Below, one piece after another: positions 8,694 to 17,572 of a DNA stretch of 64,000 nucleotides. The stretch is taken from positions 1-64,000 of the forward strand of contig CAVCUP010000004.1 in assembly GCA_963605405.1 (NCBI GenBank), read 5' to 3'. The translations under genes and the position numbers were made by a program. Position 1 is the first letter of the stretch, and the number at the start of each line of letters is the position of its first letter. The notes under the pieces were generated by a model, which ran no database searches, was not told the origin of the DNA, and worked only from the letters and a program-made list of their open reading frames with translations. The DNA is from Paratractidigestivibacter sp963605405. GTDB taxonomy: Bacteria > Actinomycetota > Coriobacteriia > Coriobacteriales > Atopobiaceae.

Positions 8694-10757
8694 ATGCCTC
8701 AAATAAAGCCAGGACACCGCCTCTATCTGTACCGGCTCCTTAGCCGAGAACTCGGCGTGGGCAAGCAGACCGCCCTCACCCGCGCGTCGCAGGCAATCGA
8801 AGACGACGGCTTCACCCCTTCCGACCTTGGCTTCGACGACGCCCGCGCCCTTTTTGAGGCGCTCGGCGAGTGCGTGAAGCTCACCGTGTTCAAAAAGGGC
8901 GCCGTCTTTGTGACCGTGATCGCCAACGAGGAATACGACCAGGCGCTTGCCCGCGCCGAGAAGAACAACGGCAAGCAGGCCGCGAACACCAAGTCCTTCA
9001 AGCGCGGGCGAGGCGGCAAGAACATCAGGCCGCTCAAGCCGAAGCACGTTGAGGCCCCGGCAGCGCAAGCCGCGTCGGAACCCGAGCCCGAGCCTGAGCC
9101 GAAGCCCGGAGCCGTGCCCGCAGACGCGGCGGAAGCGGCTCGTGCCCCGAAGCCCGTAATGGAACCCGTTACGGAGCCGACCCCCGAAGCAGAAGCGAGG
9201 ACCCAGGCCGAGGCCGGGGCGGCCCCCTCGCCCGAACCGAGGCAAAACGAGGAGCAGCGTCCGGAAGACGCGGGGCCCAGCAAGTCTGCGGCCTCGGACA
9301 CGAACGCCGCCGCGACCGGCCGCCCAAACGCTTACGACACGCCCGTTCCAGCCGAAACCCAACCAGCCGACTCGGCCCCTGCGGCGGACGCCCCCGCAAC
9401 CGAAAAGACGCCGGCCAATGCCGACGGCGACGCCTCGGGGGCCGCGAGCCCTGCCGAGGGTTCCGAGAACTCCCTCGACACGGACAACGCGACGAGAGGG
9501 GAACGAAGCGAAAAAGGCCGCAAGGACCCCGGCGACGCCCCGGCCGCGCCTCTCGCCCAGCCCTCTGAGCCCTCGATCCACTTCACCATCACCTACGCGC
9601 CCGAGCCCGTTGAAGGCCTGGGGACGACCCTGGCTGACGATGCGAGCCAGGCGAGCGCCCCAGCCGCGACCGCCGTCTCCCCCGCGCCCGCCCCGCGCGC
9701 TTCTCGCCCGGCGAACGACCTACCGCAGGACTTCTACGCCGATGTCCGCGTTACCGACGAGCCGCTCTCGGCCCTTTACCAGGTGCTTCCCCACGATGTG
9801 GACCCCGTGGCCATGCTCGAGGAGGACTTCCGCATCGCCCGCTCGACCGGCGCGCTCAAGGGCACGCGCAGCGAGGTGAGCTTCCCCCTGCGCTTCGAGC
9901 GCAAGAACGGCGCCCCCGTCACGGCCACCCTCCGACGCCGCGCACGCAGCGTCGCCGGCAAGCGCTGGACCCTCACGAGCATCGAGGCCGACTCCCCCGA
10001 AGAGGTCGGGATGGGCGCGCTTGAGCACAAAGCGGCGGGCCCCTGGGCCGCGTTCGCCAACGAAGACCAGCTCAAGAGTGCCGTCAGTCCCGAGGCCGAG
10101 CTTGCGCAGTTCGCCGTTCTCGGCTCTTGGGACAAGCTCCTGGATGAGCTCGCGGGCCTCGCCGCGCCCGAGGACTGGGGAGAGGACCGCACGATCCTGC
10201 GGGAGTATCTCTCGATGACGTATCGCCGCATCGCCAGGCAGCACCGGCTCTCTATGGCCGATGACGGCTCAGGCGCCGCGTTCGACACGGGCCTTGTCAC
10301 GGCAGACGGCGAGACGATCGCCGCCGTCCTCGAGCCCCATGACGGCGACATCGCTTGGGAGCTCACGTGCTTCTCGGTAAACGCCCAGGGCCAGCCCGCG
10401 ACCTACCTGCCCCACTTCGTCCAGCCGAAGGCGGCTGCGGGACGCACTGCAGAAGCGACGCTCGACCAGCTGCGCCGCTCGGCCTCCGAGGCGACGAGGT
10501 CGCTGCGCCGCGCCCTGCAGCAGGCCATCCGCAATCCCCGTTACGCCACGCTCGCCTACGACGCCGTGAACGACCGCGTGGTCGGGCTTCTTCCCGTCGA
10601 TGACAAGGTGCGCGCGATCGTTGCCGGCGAGAACGGGGAGACGCAGGTCGTGGCCACCGTCGATGCGCACGACGCCTACGTCTGCGCCCGCGTGGTAAGC
10701 TCCGAGCAGCCTTCTTGGCTGGTCAAGAAGGCAAAGATCGGGCAGGTAGAAGGCTGA
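8694..10757 (+). CDS. Large protein with N-terminal winged-helix-like domain, acidic/Pro-rich linker and C-terminal DUF3825-type domain
   Basis: A 687-residue protein. Residues 1-95 form a compact basic domain (RLYLYRLLSRELGVGKQ ... GFDDARALFEALGECVKLT) resembling an OST-HTH/winged-helix nucleic-acid-binding module. Residues about 110-345 are a low-complexity Pro/Glu/Ala linker. The C-terminal part carries LAQFAVLGSWDKLLDELAGL, FDTGLVTADGETIAAVLEP, and then a closing segment around GLLPVDDKVRAIVAGENG and VATVDAHDAY. That order matches my recollection of the DUF3825 family, whose function is unknown. The start is the second in-frame ATG, which has GAAAGG upstream. Domain calls are from memory of family patterns, not a search. 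RNA binding is a guess. Confidence 0.65.
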   Translation: MPQIKPGHRLYLYRLLSRELGVGKQTALTRASQAIEDDGFTPSDLGFDDARALFEALGECVKLTVFKKGAVFVTVIANEEYDQALARAEKNNGKQAANTKSFKRGRGGKNIRPLKPKHVEAPAAQAASEPEPEPEPKPGAVPADAAEAARAPKPVMEPVTEPTPEAEARTQAEAGAAPSPEPRQNEEQRPEDAGPSKSAASDTNAAATGRPNAYDTPVPAETQPADSAPAADAPATEKTPANADGDASGAASPAEGSENSLDTDNATRGERSEKGRKDPGDAPAAPLAQPSEPSIHFTITYAPEPVEGLGTTLADDASQASAPAATAVSPAPAPRASRPANDLPQDFYADVRVTDEPLSALYQVLPHDVDPVAMLEEDFRIARSTGALKGTRSEVSFPLRFERKNGAPVTATLRRRARSVAGKRWTLTSIEADSPEEVGMGALEHKAAGPWAAFANEDQLKSAVSPEAELAQFAVLGSWDKLLDELAGLAAPEDWGEDRTILREYLSMTYRRIARQHRLSMADDGSGAAFDTGLVTADGETIAAVLEPHDGDIAWELTCFSVNAQGQPATYLPHFVQPKAAAGRTAEATLDQLRRSASEATRSLRRALQQAIRNPRYATLAYDAVNDRVVGLLPVDDKVRAIVAGENGETQVVATVDAHDAYVCARVVSSEQPSWLVKKAKIGQVEG

Positions 10758-10830
10758 TTCCGCAGCCCGTCCCCCATCGGATCGCCCAGCCCAATCGACT
10801 CGAAGGAAGGGATAACGAAGGACCATACAA

Positions 10831-10875
10831 CCCGCTCGCAGCGCCCGGCAAGGTGCCTGCGAGCGGGTTTTCTTC
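10831..10875 (+). terminator. Intrinsic terminator after the DUF3825 gene
   Basis: Perfect 11-bp stem CCCGCTCGCAG (10831-10841) / CTGCGAGCGGG (10857-10867) with a 15-base loop, followed by TTTTCTTC. It lies 74 bases after the stop codon. Confidence 0.9.
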
Positions 10876-11119
10876 ATCGTGGCCCAATTGACGCCCGCCT
10901 TTGGTCGCTCGGCGCCTGGTAACAAAATAGTGCGTACTTGGCGCCCGGACGGGCCCGCGCTTGAATCGATGGCGGAACACATCGACACCCGAGGAGAGCC
11001 CAATGGCAGCGCCTGAGACCGTTCTTCCTGTCTTCTTCGTCGTCGCGCTCGGCGCCCGCGGCACGCCTTGCAAAAACGGGTACCAACGCGCCTGTCGCGC
11101 ACCTTGGATAGACCTACAA
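10876..11119. other. Intergenic stretch without a supportable gene
   Basis: The region contains a short ATG frame at 11003 after GAGGAGAGCCC, but its translation (MAAPETVLPVFFVVALGARG and onward) matches nothing I know, and it runs straight into the repeat element at 11130. If the element is removed, the frame closes within a few codons. I do not call it a gene. Confidence 0.5.
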
Positions 11120-11370
11120 ATGCTTAGATATGGCCCACGACCTGAGCCATACGGCCGCGCCGGCGGCAGCGAAAACGGCGTCGGCGGCAGTTTTGACGCT
11201 TGAACCGCGTGAACGATTTTCGAGCGAGACGTTTACCTGCGGCTCCTCAAACCCCGGGCGCGGGCCTACTCGGGGCACCCGCTAAAAACTGCCGCCGTCT
11301 CGGGTTTTCACTTCCCGCAGACGGCCGCAGGCCCGGCTTATGCGTGAGGTCGTGGGCCATATGCTTAGAT
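11120..11370 (+). mobile_element. MITE-like element, copy A, with target-site duplication
   Basis: The element proper is 11130-11360 (231 bp). Its ends are perfect 14-bp inverted repeats, ATGGCCCACGACCT on the left and AGGTCGTGGGCCAT on the right. It is flanked by identical 10-bp direct repeats ATGCTTAGAT at 11120-11129 and 11361-11370. Internal segments around GCGGCAGTTTT and AAAACTGCCGC are also inverted, so the single strand can fold on itself. It has no coding capacity. Three more copies of the same length are at 36548, 56572 and 60535. The intact duplication makes this the youngest insertion in the window. Confidence 0.92.
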
Positions 11371-11463
11371 ATAAGGATGGACGATGACAGGCTCGCAGCT
11401 AGAACCGACGGGCGCGTGGCGCATCATTCTCTTGGCAGCGTTTTCTCGGCGAGGGGAACTCGG

Positions 11464-12393
11464 GTGATTCTGAATACAGGTTGCCGGACGGACATCCCGG
11501 CATACTTCAGCGAGTGGTTTTATCGCCGCGTGAGCGAGGGCTTCGTCATGGCGAGAAACCCGTACCGGCCCGAGCTCGTTACCCGCTACGTACTGGATCC
11601 GCGGGTCGTCGACGTCATCGGCTTCTGCACGAAGAACCCGGCGCCGATGCTGCCCCGGCTCGGCGAGCTCAGCGCCTTCCGGCAGTTCTGGTTCGTGACC
11701 TGCACGCCCTATGGGCGCGAGATCGAGCCAAACGTGCCGGATAAACCAGAGGTTCTTGAATCAATAAGGAAACTGTCCGAGCTCGTCGGACCGCACGCGG
11801 TGGGCTGGCGCTACGACCCCGTGTTTCTTACTGAGAGATACAGCGTCGATTATCATCTGCGGGCCTTCGAGAAGATGTCCGCGGCGCTCGGGGGGCGCGT
11901 GGCATTCTGCGTCGTGAGCTTCATCGACCTCTACGCGAAGACGCGGCGGAACTTCCCGGAAGCGCGTGAGGTCACCCACCCTGAACAACGGTTTCTTGTG
12001 AGCGAGTTTGTGCGAATCGGCGCGGCGCACGGCATCGGGATTCGCCTGTGCTGCGAGGACCCATCCCTTGCGGAATGCGGGGCAGGCATCGGCGGCTGCA
12101 TGACGCAAGAGGTGCTCGAGCGGGCATTCGGCATAAAGCTCGACGTCCCCGCGTCAAAGCGCTCGCCACGCGACCAATGCGCGTGCCTGCTCGGCGCGGA
12201 CATCGGCGCTTACAACACCTGCCCGCACGGCTGCGTTTATTGCTACGCGAACCACGACCGGCAGACCGTCGCGCGCAACCTGAGGCTACACGACCCCGCG
12301 TCGCCGCTGCTCATCGGGCATGTGCAGCCGAGCGACACCGTGCGCGACGCGCAGCAGGAGAGTTATCTGGCCCGGCAACTCTCGCTTTTCTAA
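11464..12393 (+). CDS. DUF1848 family protein with C-terminal CX3CX2C cysteine motif
   Basis: A 309-residue protein of the DUF1848 family. The N-terminus reads VILNTGCRTDIPAYFSEWF, matching the family opening (S/T)xxRTDIPA. Further hallmarks are DVIGFCTKNPAPML (about residue 52), GWRYDPVFLTERY (about 115), DIGAYNTC and the terminal LHDPASPLLIG. Cysteines at about 253, 257 and 260 (CPHGCVYC) have the CX3CX2C spacing of radical-SAM enzymes but lie near the C-terminus. The family is thought to be radical-SAM-related; its reaction is unknown. The start was set at the GTG with GAGGGG upstream, because the longer frame runs back through MITE copy A, whose right end lies 104 bases upstream. Confidence 0.85.
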   Translation: MILNTGCRTDIPAYFSEWFYRRVSEGFVMARNPYRPELVTRYVLDPRVVDVIGFCTKNPAPMLPRLGELSAFRQFWFVTCTPYGREIEPNVPDKPEVLESIRKLSELVGPHAVGWRYDPVFLTERYSVDYHLRAFEKMSAALGGRVAFCVVSFIDLYAKTRRNFPEAREVTHPEQRFLVSEFVRIGAAHGIGIRLCCEDPSLAECGAGIGGCMTQEVLERAFGIKLDVPASKRSPRDQCACLLGADIGAYNTCPHGCVYCYANHDRQTVARNLRLHDPASPLLIGHVQPSDTVRDAQQESYLARQLSLF

Positions 12394-12411
12394 AGAAGGC
12401 GGCAAGAAGGC

Positions 12412-12735
12412 CGCCGCTGTTGCGCAAAACAGGGTGACAGCAATGGGGCCGGCCGCCGCTGTTGCGCAAAACAGGGTGACAGCAATGGGGCCGGCCGCCG
12501 CGTTGCGATAAACGGGGTGATGGCAATAAGGCCCGCCGACATGTTGCGATAATCGGGGTAATGGCAGAAAAATCGCCGGAAAAGTTGCGTAAAAGGGAGT
12601 GATGGCAGGGGCGCACTACGGGTATGCTGCCATCACCCCGGATTACGCAACAAAGAGGCCTCGTTTATTGCCATCACCCCGGTTTTGACAACGCGCCGAC
12701 GGGTCCGGCTGCCATCACCCTGTTTTGCGCAACGC
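12412..12735. repeat. Inverted tandem array with 41-42-bp period (array 2)
   Basis: Eight units lie between the convergent DUF1848 and aminotransferase genes. Five forward units start TTGCG (or close) at 12420, 12462, 12503, 12544 and 12585. Three inverted units end near 12650, 12691 and 12732. Steps are 42, 41, 41 and 41 bp in the forward block and 41 and 41 bp in the inverted block. The forward consensus is GTTGCG, two variable bases, AAACGGGGTGATGGCAAT, then about 15 variable bases. The first two units are nearly identical, indicating recent duplication. Confidence 0.9.
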
Positions 12736-12769
12736 ACCGACCCGCAAGCGGGCAAGAAGCCACAGCCCC

Positions 12770-13924
12770 CTACCCCGCGGCGATCTCGCGCACCGCCTCG
12801 ACCGCCTCGTCAATCTCGGCATACGTGGTGAACCACGAGGTCGAGAAGCGAACGACGCCCTGTTCAACGGTGCCGAGCGCCTTATGCATAAGCGGGGCAC
12901 AGTGGGCACCGGGCCGCGTCGCGATGCCCCAACCCTGCATGAGCATGTCGGAGACCTCGGCGGAGGCCAAGCCCTCGATGTTCAGCGCGACGATGCCCGG
13001 ACGCACGACGTCGGACGCGCACTCAGGCCAATCTCCATAGACCGTCACGCCGGGAAGGTCGCGCATGCCCTCGTAAAGCCGCCGCGCCGTCGCCGCCTCG
13101 TGCGCCCCCATGGCCGCAACACCGCCGTTTTCCTCTATAAACGCGAGGCCGGCGCTGAGCCCCGCGAGCCCGTGCCCGTTCAGGGTCCCCGCCTCGAGGC
13201 GCGTGGGCCAGCCTTCCGGCTGCATCGGGTCGAAGCTATGGACACCCGTGCCGCCGACGTTCCACGGACGCACGTCGACGCCCGGCGCGACGGCCAGGCC
13301 GCCCGTGCCCTGCGGCCCCATAAGCGCCTTGTGGCCTGTGAAGCACACCACATCGAGGCCCTGCGTCGCCATGTTTATGGTAAGAAGCCCCGCGGATTGC
13401 GAGGCGTCCACGATGCAGAGCGCGCCGGCGGCATGGGCCACCCGGGCAACCGCGGCCACGTCGACGGCGTTTCCCGTCACGTTCGAGGCGCCCGTGACCA
13501 CAACCGCCCTCGTGCCGGGCACGACCAGGCGCTCCAGATCGCCCATGTCGAGCCGCCCCAGGGCGTCGCACCCTGCATGCTCGACCACCACGCCGTGCTC
13601 GGCCGCCAGGCGATTCAACGGGCGCAGCACCGAGTTGTGCTCGAGCACCGTGGTGACGACGCGGTCCCCCTCGCCGACCAGGCCGTTGATCGCGCAATTG
13701 AGCGCCGCCGTCGAATTGGGCGCGAACGCCACGTGATCGGCGCGCTCGCAGCCCAGAAGCGCCGCCACGCGCTCGCGGCACTCGTGCACCACACGGGCGC
13801 CGGCCATCGAGCCCGAGCCGGCACCACGCCCGGCGTTTCCGAGCGAGCCCATAGCCGCCACAACGGCATCGATGACCTGCTGCGGCTTGCGCATCGTGGT
13901 CGCAGCGTTGTCCAGGTAGATCAT
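12770..13924 (-). CDS. Cysteine desulfurase-like class V aminotransferase
   Basis: A 384-residue PLP enzyme opening with MIYLDNAATTMRKPQQV, the hallmark of the NifS/SufS/Csd family. The PLP lysine is in FTGHKALMGPQGTGG (about residue 198). The substrate-Cys region reads TRPGAHCAPLMHKALGT near residue 345, the form found in the TIGR01977-type subgroup. Those enzymes release sulfur or selenium from cysteine or selenocysteine; the partner is not visible here. The start ATG has GGGGAGAAG upstream; longer frames lack the family N-terminus. It lies downstream of the Amt-PII gene with a hairpin between, so it is probably transcribed separately or by read-through. Confidence 0.85.
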   Translation of the reverse strand: MIYLDNAATTMRKPQQVIDAVVAAMGSLGNAGRGAGSGSMAGARVVHECRERVAALLGCERADHVAFAPNSTAALNCAINGLVGEGDRVVTTVLEHNSVLRPLNRLAAEHGVVVEHAGCDALGRLDMGDLERLVVPGTRAVVVTGASNVTGNAVDVAAVARVAHAAGALCIVDASQSAGLLTINMATQGLDVVCFTGHKALMGPQGTGGLAVAPGVDVRPWNVGGTGVHSFDPMQPEGWPTRLEAGTLNGHGLAGLSAGLAFIEENGGVAAMGAHEAATARRLYEGMRDLPGVTVYGDWPECASDVVRPGIVALNIEGLASAEVSDMLMQGWGIATRPGAHCAPLMHKALGTVEQGVVRFSTSWFTTYAEIDEAVEAVREIAAG

Positions 13925-14057
13925 GCGCGCTCTTCTCCCCATTGACCGCGATCCCGTAAAGACAAACGCCAACATGCTAACGCGTTCGGCACGCCCGGGC
14001 CCCGGCCACGCCCTCGAGCATCGACCCGCCGACGCGTCCATGCCCTCCTGAATGCGG

Positions 14058-14096
14058 AAGGGCCGCCCGGAAACTCTTCCGAGCGACCCTTCTTTA
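14058..14096. terminator. Hairpin terminator between Amt-PII and the desulfurase gene
   Basis: Stem AAGGGCCGCCCGGAA (14058-14072) / TTCCGAGCGACCCTT (14077-14091) with a four-base loop. The T-rich side (TCTTTAC) is on the plus strand, while the gene that ends here (Amt-PII) is on the minus strand, so its polarity is odd. A near-identical hairpin follows nhaA at 17573. Confidence 0.6.
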
Positions 14097-14135
14097 CATC
14101 GATCTAAGAATCAATTGCGAGGAAGTCGCGAGAGC

Positions 14136-15848
14136 TTACTCCGCCTCGTCGGTGAGGGCGAGCAGGTCCTCCTCGCCGGTGCGGACCTTGACGACCTTCT
14201 CCACGCCGTAGACAAAGATCTTGCCGTCGCCGATGTGGCCGGTGTACAGGACACGCTTGATGACGTCGACGATCTTTTCGTACGGGATGTTGCCGACGAC
14301 GATCTCGACCTTGACCTTGGGCAGCAGGCGCGCGTCGACCTCAACGCCGCGGTACTTCTCGCCGGCGCCCTTCTGGAGGCCGTAGCCGGTGACCTGGCTC
14401 ACGGTCATGCCGGTGATGCCGGCCTTGTTGAGGGCCACCTTGAGCTCGTCGAGCTTGGAGGCCTTGCAGCACACGCTGATGTTGTGCATGCCGGTGGAGA
14501 CGGGGGAAGTGACCACGGGGACGGCCGCGTTGACCTTAGCCTCGGATGCCTTGTCGATGTCGTCCTCGCCGAGGTCGGTGCCCTCGTTGGGGCCGACGTA
14601 CTCGAGGTTGGCGTAGGTCGGGTCGGAGATGGCGAAGCCGGCGTAGGCGGTAGGCAGGCCGTGCTCGGCGAAGTCGAGGCCGTCGATCTCGATCTCCTCG
14701 GGGACGCGCAGGCCGACGAACTTATCGATGACCTTAAAGACGATGAACATCGTCACGAGGACCCAGGCAGCGACGGAGATGAGGCCGAGGGCCTGGACGC
14801 CAAGCTTGGCGAAGCCGCCGCCGTAGAAGAGGCCGCCGTCGGTGGCAAAGAGGCCGACGCAGAGGGTGCCGAAGGCGCCGCAGGCACCGTGGACGGAGAC
14901 CGCGCCGACGGGGTCGTCGATCTTTGCCACGTTGTCGAAGAACTCGACGGAGAGGATCACGAGGATGCCGGCGACGGTGCCCGTGATGGCGGCGCCGAAG
15001 GGATCCATGACGTCGCAGCCGGCGGTGATGGCGACGAGGCCGGCGAGCGAGGCGTTGAAGGTGAGCGAGACGTCGGGCTTGCCGTAGCGGCACCAGGTAA
15101 AGATCATGGCCGCGAGGGTGGCCATGGCGGCCGCGAGGTTGGTGTTGAAGACGATGAGGCCGGCGTTGGTCATGACGTCGTCGCCGGTCATCGAGACGGT
15201 GGACGCGCCGTTGAAGCCGAACCAGCAGAACCAGAGGATAAAGACGCCGAGGGCCATGGCGGTCATGTTGTGGCCGAGGATGGCGCGGGGCTTGCCGTCC
15301 TTGCCGTACTTGCCGATGCGCGGACCCAGGATCGCGGCGCCCAGGCAGGCGGTCACGCCGCCGACGAAGTGAACCGCGGTGGAGCCGGCGAAGTCGTGGA
15401 AGCCCAGCTCAGAGAGCCAGCCGCCGCCCCAGATCCAGTGGCCCGAGATGGGGTACACAACGAGCGAGATCATCGCGGAGTAGAGCACGTAGGCCTTGAA
15501 GTTGGTGCGCTCGGCCATGGAGCCCGAGACGATCGTGGCCGCGGTGGCGCAGAAGACCGTCTGGAAGAGGGCGTAGACCCAGGTGGGCAGGGTGCCGAAG
15601 TCGTAGCTGCCCTGGATGAACGGGTCGAAGGAGCCGATGAGGGCGCCGGTGCCGCCGAACATGATGCCGAAGCCCACGAGCCAATAACAAGGTGTTCCGA
15701 TACAGAAATCCATGAGGTTCTTCATGAGGATGTTGCCCGTGTTCTTCGCACGGGTCAGGCCAGCCTCGCACAAGGCGAATCCGGCTTGCATGAAATAGAC
15801 GAGGAACGCTCCCACGAGCGTCCAAGTCACGTCAGCGGAACTGAACAT
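14136..15848 (-). CDS. Ammonium transporter fused to a C-terminal PII signalling domain
   Basis: A 570-residue fusion. Residues 1 to about 400 form an Amt/Rh channel with eleven predicted membrane helices; the pore histidines appear in STAVHFVGG (about 155) and VSVHGACGAFG (about 305), and FCWFGFNG is the conserved TM5 region. After a linker (about 400-445), residues 450-570 form a GlnB/GlnK-like PII domain with the T-loop GYGLQKGAGEKYRGVEV and the B-loop region TGHIGDGKIFV. The Tyr in KYRG corresponds to the uridylylated Tyr51 of classic PII. Separate GlnK proteins plug Amt pores in many bacteria; here the plug is tethered. The start has GGGAGGT upstream. Confidence 0.93.
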   Translation of the reverse strand: MFSSADVTWTLVGAFLVYFMQAGFALCEAGLTRAKNTGNILMKNLMDFCIGTPCYWLVGFGIMFGGTGALIGSFDPFIQGSYDFGTLPTWVYALFQTVFCATAATIVSGSMAERTNFKAYVLYSAMISLVVYPISGHWIWGGGWLSELGFHDFAGSTAVHFVGGVTACLGAAILGPRIGKYGKDGKPRAILGHNMTAMALGVFILWFCWFGFNGASTVSMTGDDVMTNAGLIVFNTNLAAAMATLAAMIFTWCRYGKPDVSLTFNASLAGLVAITAGCDVMDPFGAAITGTVAGILVILSVEFFDNVAKIDDPVGAVSVHGACGAFGTLCVGLFATDGGLFYGGGFAKLGVQALGLISVAAWVLVTMFIVFKVIDKFVGLRVPEEIEIDGLDFAEHGLPTAYAGFAISDPTYANLEYVGPNEGTDLGEDDIDKASEAKVNAAVPVVTSPVSTGMHNISVCCKASKLDELKVALNKAGITGMTVSQVTGYGLQKGAGEKYRGVEVDARLLPKVKVEIVVGNIPYEKIVDVIKRVLYTGHIGDGKIFVYGVEKVVKVRTGEEDLLALTDEAE

Positions 15849-16142
15849 TTCTACCTCCCTGTCTTGCTTCCTTCCTTGGCGAGAGACGCGCGGAGTACCT
15901 AAAAGCGGTCTTTACACGCAGCAAACACGCCGCTAATACGGTCGTCGCGTCGCACTCACAGAATTCAACTTGACAGAATGGAGGGGTCGTGTCTCGCATT
16001 TGAGCCGAGTCGAAACGATATGTAACTCGGGCGCACAGACTCGAAACAGAACGGAATTTTATGTCCATACGAATAAAATCACCGCGCCCCGCCGCCTGAA
16101 TCCAATACTTGAATAAGGTCTCGCGAACGCATTGGAGTACGT
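15849..16142. other. Divergent promoter region of Amt-PII and nhaA
   Basis: A 294-bp AT-richer region between divergently transcribed genes. On the minus strand TTGCTG, 17 bases, TAGGTA (just upstream of the Amt-PII ribosome-binding site) is a possible promoter. On the plus strand a TTGACA occurs near 15970, without a convincing -10. No gene is apparent. Confidence 0.4.
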
Positions 16143-17519
16143 ATGACTTCAGCCGTCACAACATCAAATATCGTAGCTGTTCCCGCCGTAGCGAAGCGTT
16201 GTGCCCGCCGCCGGGGCCTCGCCCGCGTCACCGAGAACGGAACCGTCGCCGCCGCCGTCATGGTGCTCGCCGCCGTCGCCGCGGTCGTCGTCGCGAACAC
16301 CGACGCCTACTACCCCGTGCGCGAGTTCCTGGAGCAGCCGCTCGGCTTCACGCTCGGGCCCCTGGCCTGCTCCATCACCGTCGAGGGCCTCGTCAACGAC
16401 TTCCTCATGGCGATCTTCTTCCTTTCCGTGGGCATCGAGCTCAAGTTCGAGCTCACCGCAGGCGTCCTCACGAAACCGCGCCAGGCGCTCATGCCCATCC
16501 TTGCCGCGTGCGGCGGCGTGGCCGCGCCGGCCGTCATCTACACCCTGCTCAACTGGGGCGGGGCCGCGAGCGGCTGGGCGGTTCCCATCGCCACCGACAT
16601 CGCCTTCGCGCTCGGCATCATGTCGCTCGCCGGCGATAAGGTCGCGCCGGCCGCCAAGGTGTTCTTCTCGACGCTCGCCATCGCCGACGACCTGCTCGGC
16701 ATCATCGTGATCGCGCTCTTCTACGGGCAGTCGCCCTCCCTGCCGTGGCTCGCCGCGTCGGCCGCCTGCTGCGCGGCCCTGTGGGTGCTCAACCGCCTGC
16801 AGGTCTACCACGCGCGCTGGTACATCCTCGTGGGCTTGGCGCTATGGGCCTGCATGCTCAACTCCGGCGTCCACGCCACGCTCGCGGGCGTCATCCTGGC
16901 CTTCTTCCTGCCGGTAAAGAGCGACATCAAGCTCGGCGACCTGCAGGCCTGGCTCGGCGAGCGCGAGACGGAGCTCGACGACGCCTACGATCCCGAGATG
17001 CACATCCTCGGGCAGCACGGCTTTACCCGGACCGCCCGCCGCGTGGAGAACATCATGCACCGCGTAACGCCGCCGCTGCAGCGCGTGGAGGGTGCCATCT
17101 CCGTGCCGGTCAACTTCCTCATCCTGCCGCTGTTCGCCTTCGCCAACGCGCAGCTGCGCCTGGTCGGCGTCGACCCCGCGAGCATCCTCGGCGACCCCGT
17201 GGCGCAGGGCGTCTTTCTCGGCCTCGTGCTCGGCAAGCCCCTGGGCATCGTCGCCGTCACGTTCGCGCTGGTAAAGATCGGGTTCTCTCCCCTGCCCGAA
17301 GGGTCCAACTGGGGCCAGCTCGTCTGCGTGGGCGTGCTCGGGGGCGTCGGGTTCACCATGTGCATCCTGATCTCGGGCCTCTCGTTTACCGATGGCGCCG
17401 AGCAGCTGGCCGCCAAGTGCGCGATTCTCGTCGCGAGCGTCACGGCGAGCCTTCTCGGCCTAGCCCTCCTCAACGTCTTCCACGCCCTCGGCAAGAAGCG
17501 CGCGGGGCAGGGCGCGTAA
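16143..17519 (+). CDS. nhaA: Na+/H+ antiporter NhaA
   Basis: A 458-residue NhaA-type antiporter with twelve predicted membrane helices. The ion-binding motif is seen as ATDIAFALGIMSL (about residue 155-170) and STLAIADDLLGI (about 180-192), containing the paired aspartates that carry Na+/H+ exchange. The protein is longer than E. coli NhaA (388) because of a roughly 30-residue N-terminal basic tail and a hydrophilic cytoplasmic loop (about 255-310, ERETELDDAYDPEMHILGQHGF), which is common in actinobacterial homologues. The start follows TTGGAGTACGT. It exports Na+ in exchange for protons and contributes to pH and sodium homeostasis. Confidence 0.95.
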   Translation: MTSAVTTSNIVAVPAVAKRCARRRGLARVTENGTVAAAVMVLAAVAAVVVANTDAYYPVREFLEQPLGFTLGPLACSITVEGLVNDFLMAIFFLSVGIELKFELTAGVLTKPRQALMPILAACGGVAAPAVIYTLLNWGGAASGWAVPIATDIAFALGIMSLAGDKVAPAAKVFFSTLAIADDLLGIIVIALFYGQSPSLPWLAASAACCAALWVLNRLQVYHARWYILVGLALWACMLNSGVHATLAGVILAFFLPVKSDIKLGDLQAWLGERETELDDAYDPEMHILGQHGFTRTARRVENIMHRVTPPLQRVEGAISVPVNFLILPLFAFANAQLRLVGVDPASILGDPVAQGVFLGLVLGKPLGIVAVTFALVKIGFSPLPEGSNWGQLVCVGVLGGVGFTMCILISGLSFTDGAEQLAAKCAILVASVTASLLGLALLNVFHALGKKRAGQGA

Positions 17520-17572
17520 GCAGCCCCGTCAAGGCCGAGCCGGCCTGCGGCGCGGACAGGACCCCACGGCGC

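Noticed and set aside
11200..11463. 5' extension of the DUF1848 gene
   Set aside because: The extension is translated from MITE copy A; the family N-terminus begins at the GTG at 11464, which has a good ribosome-binding site.
12412..12735. CRISPR array
   Set aside because: Same objections: variable parts about 15 bp, inverted second half, no cas genes.
14052..15902. Long plus-strand frame opposite the Amt-PII gene
   Set aside because: The opposite strand gives an unmistakable ammonium transporter with PII domain; this frame has no recognisable features.
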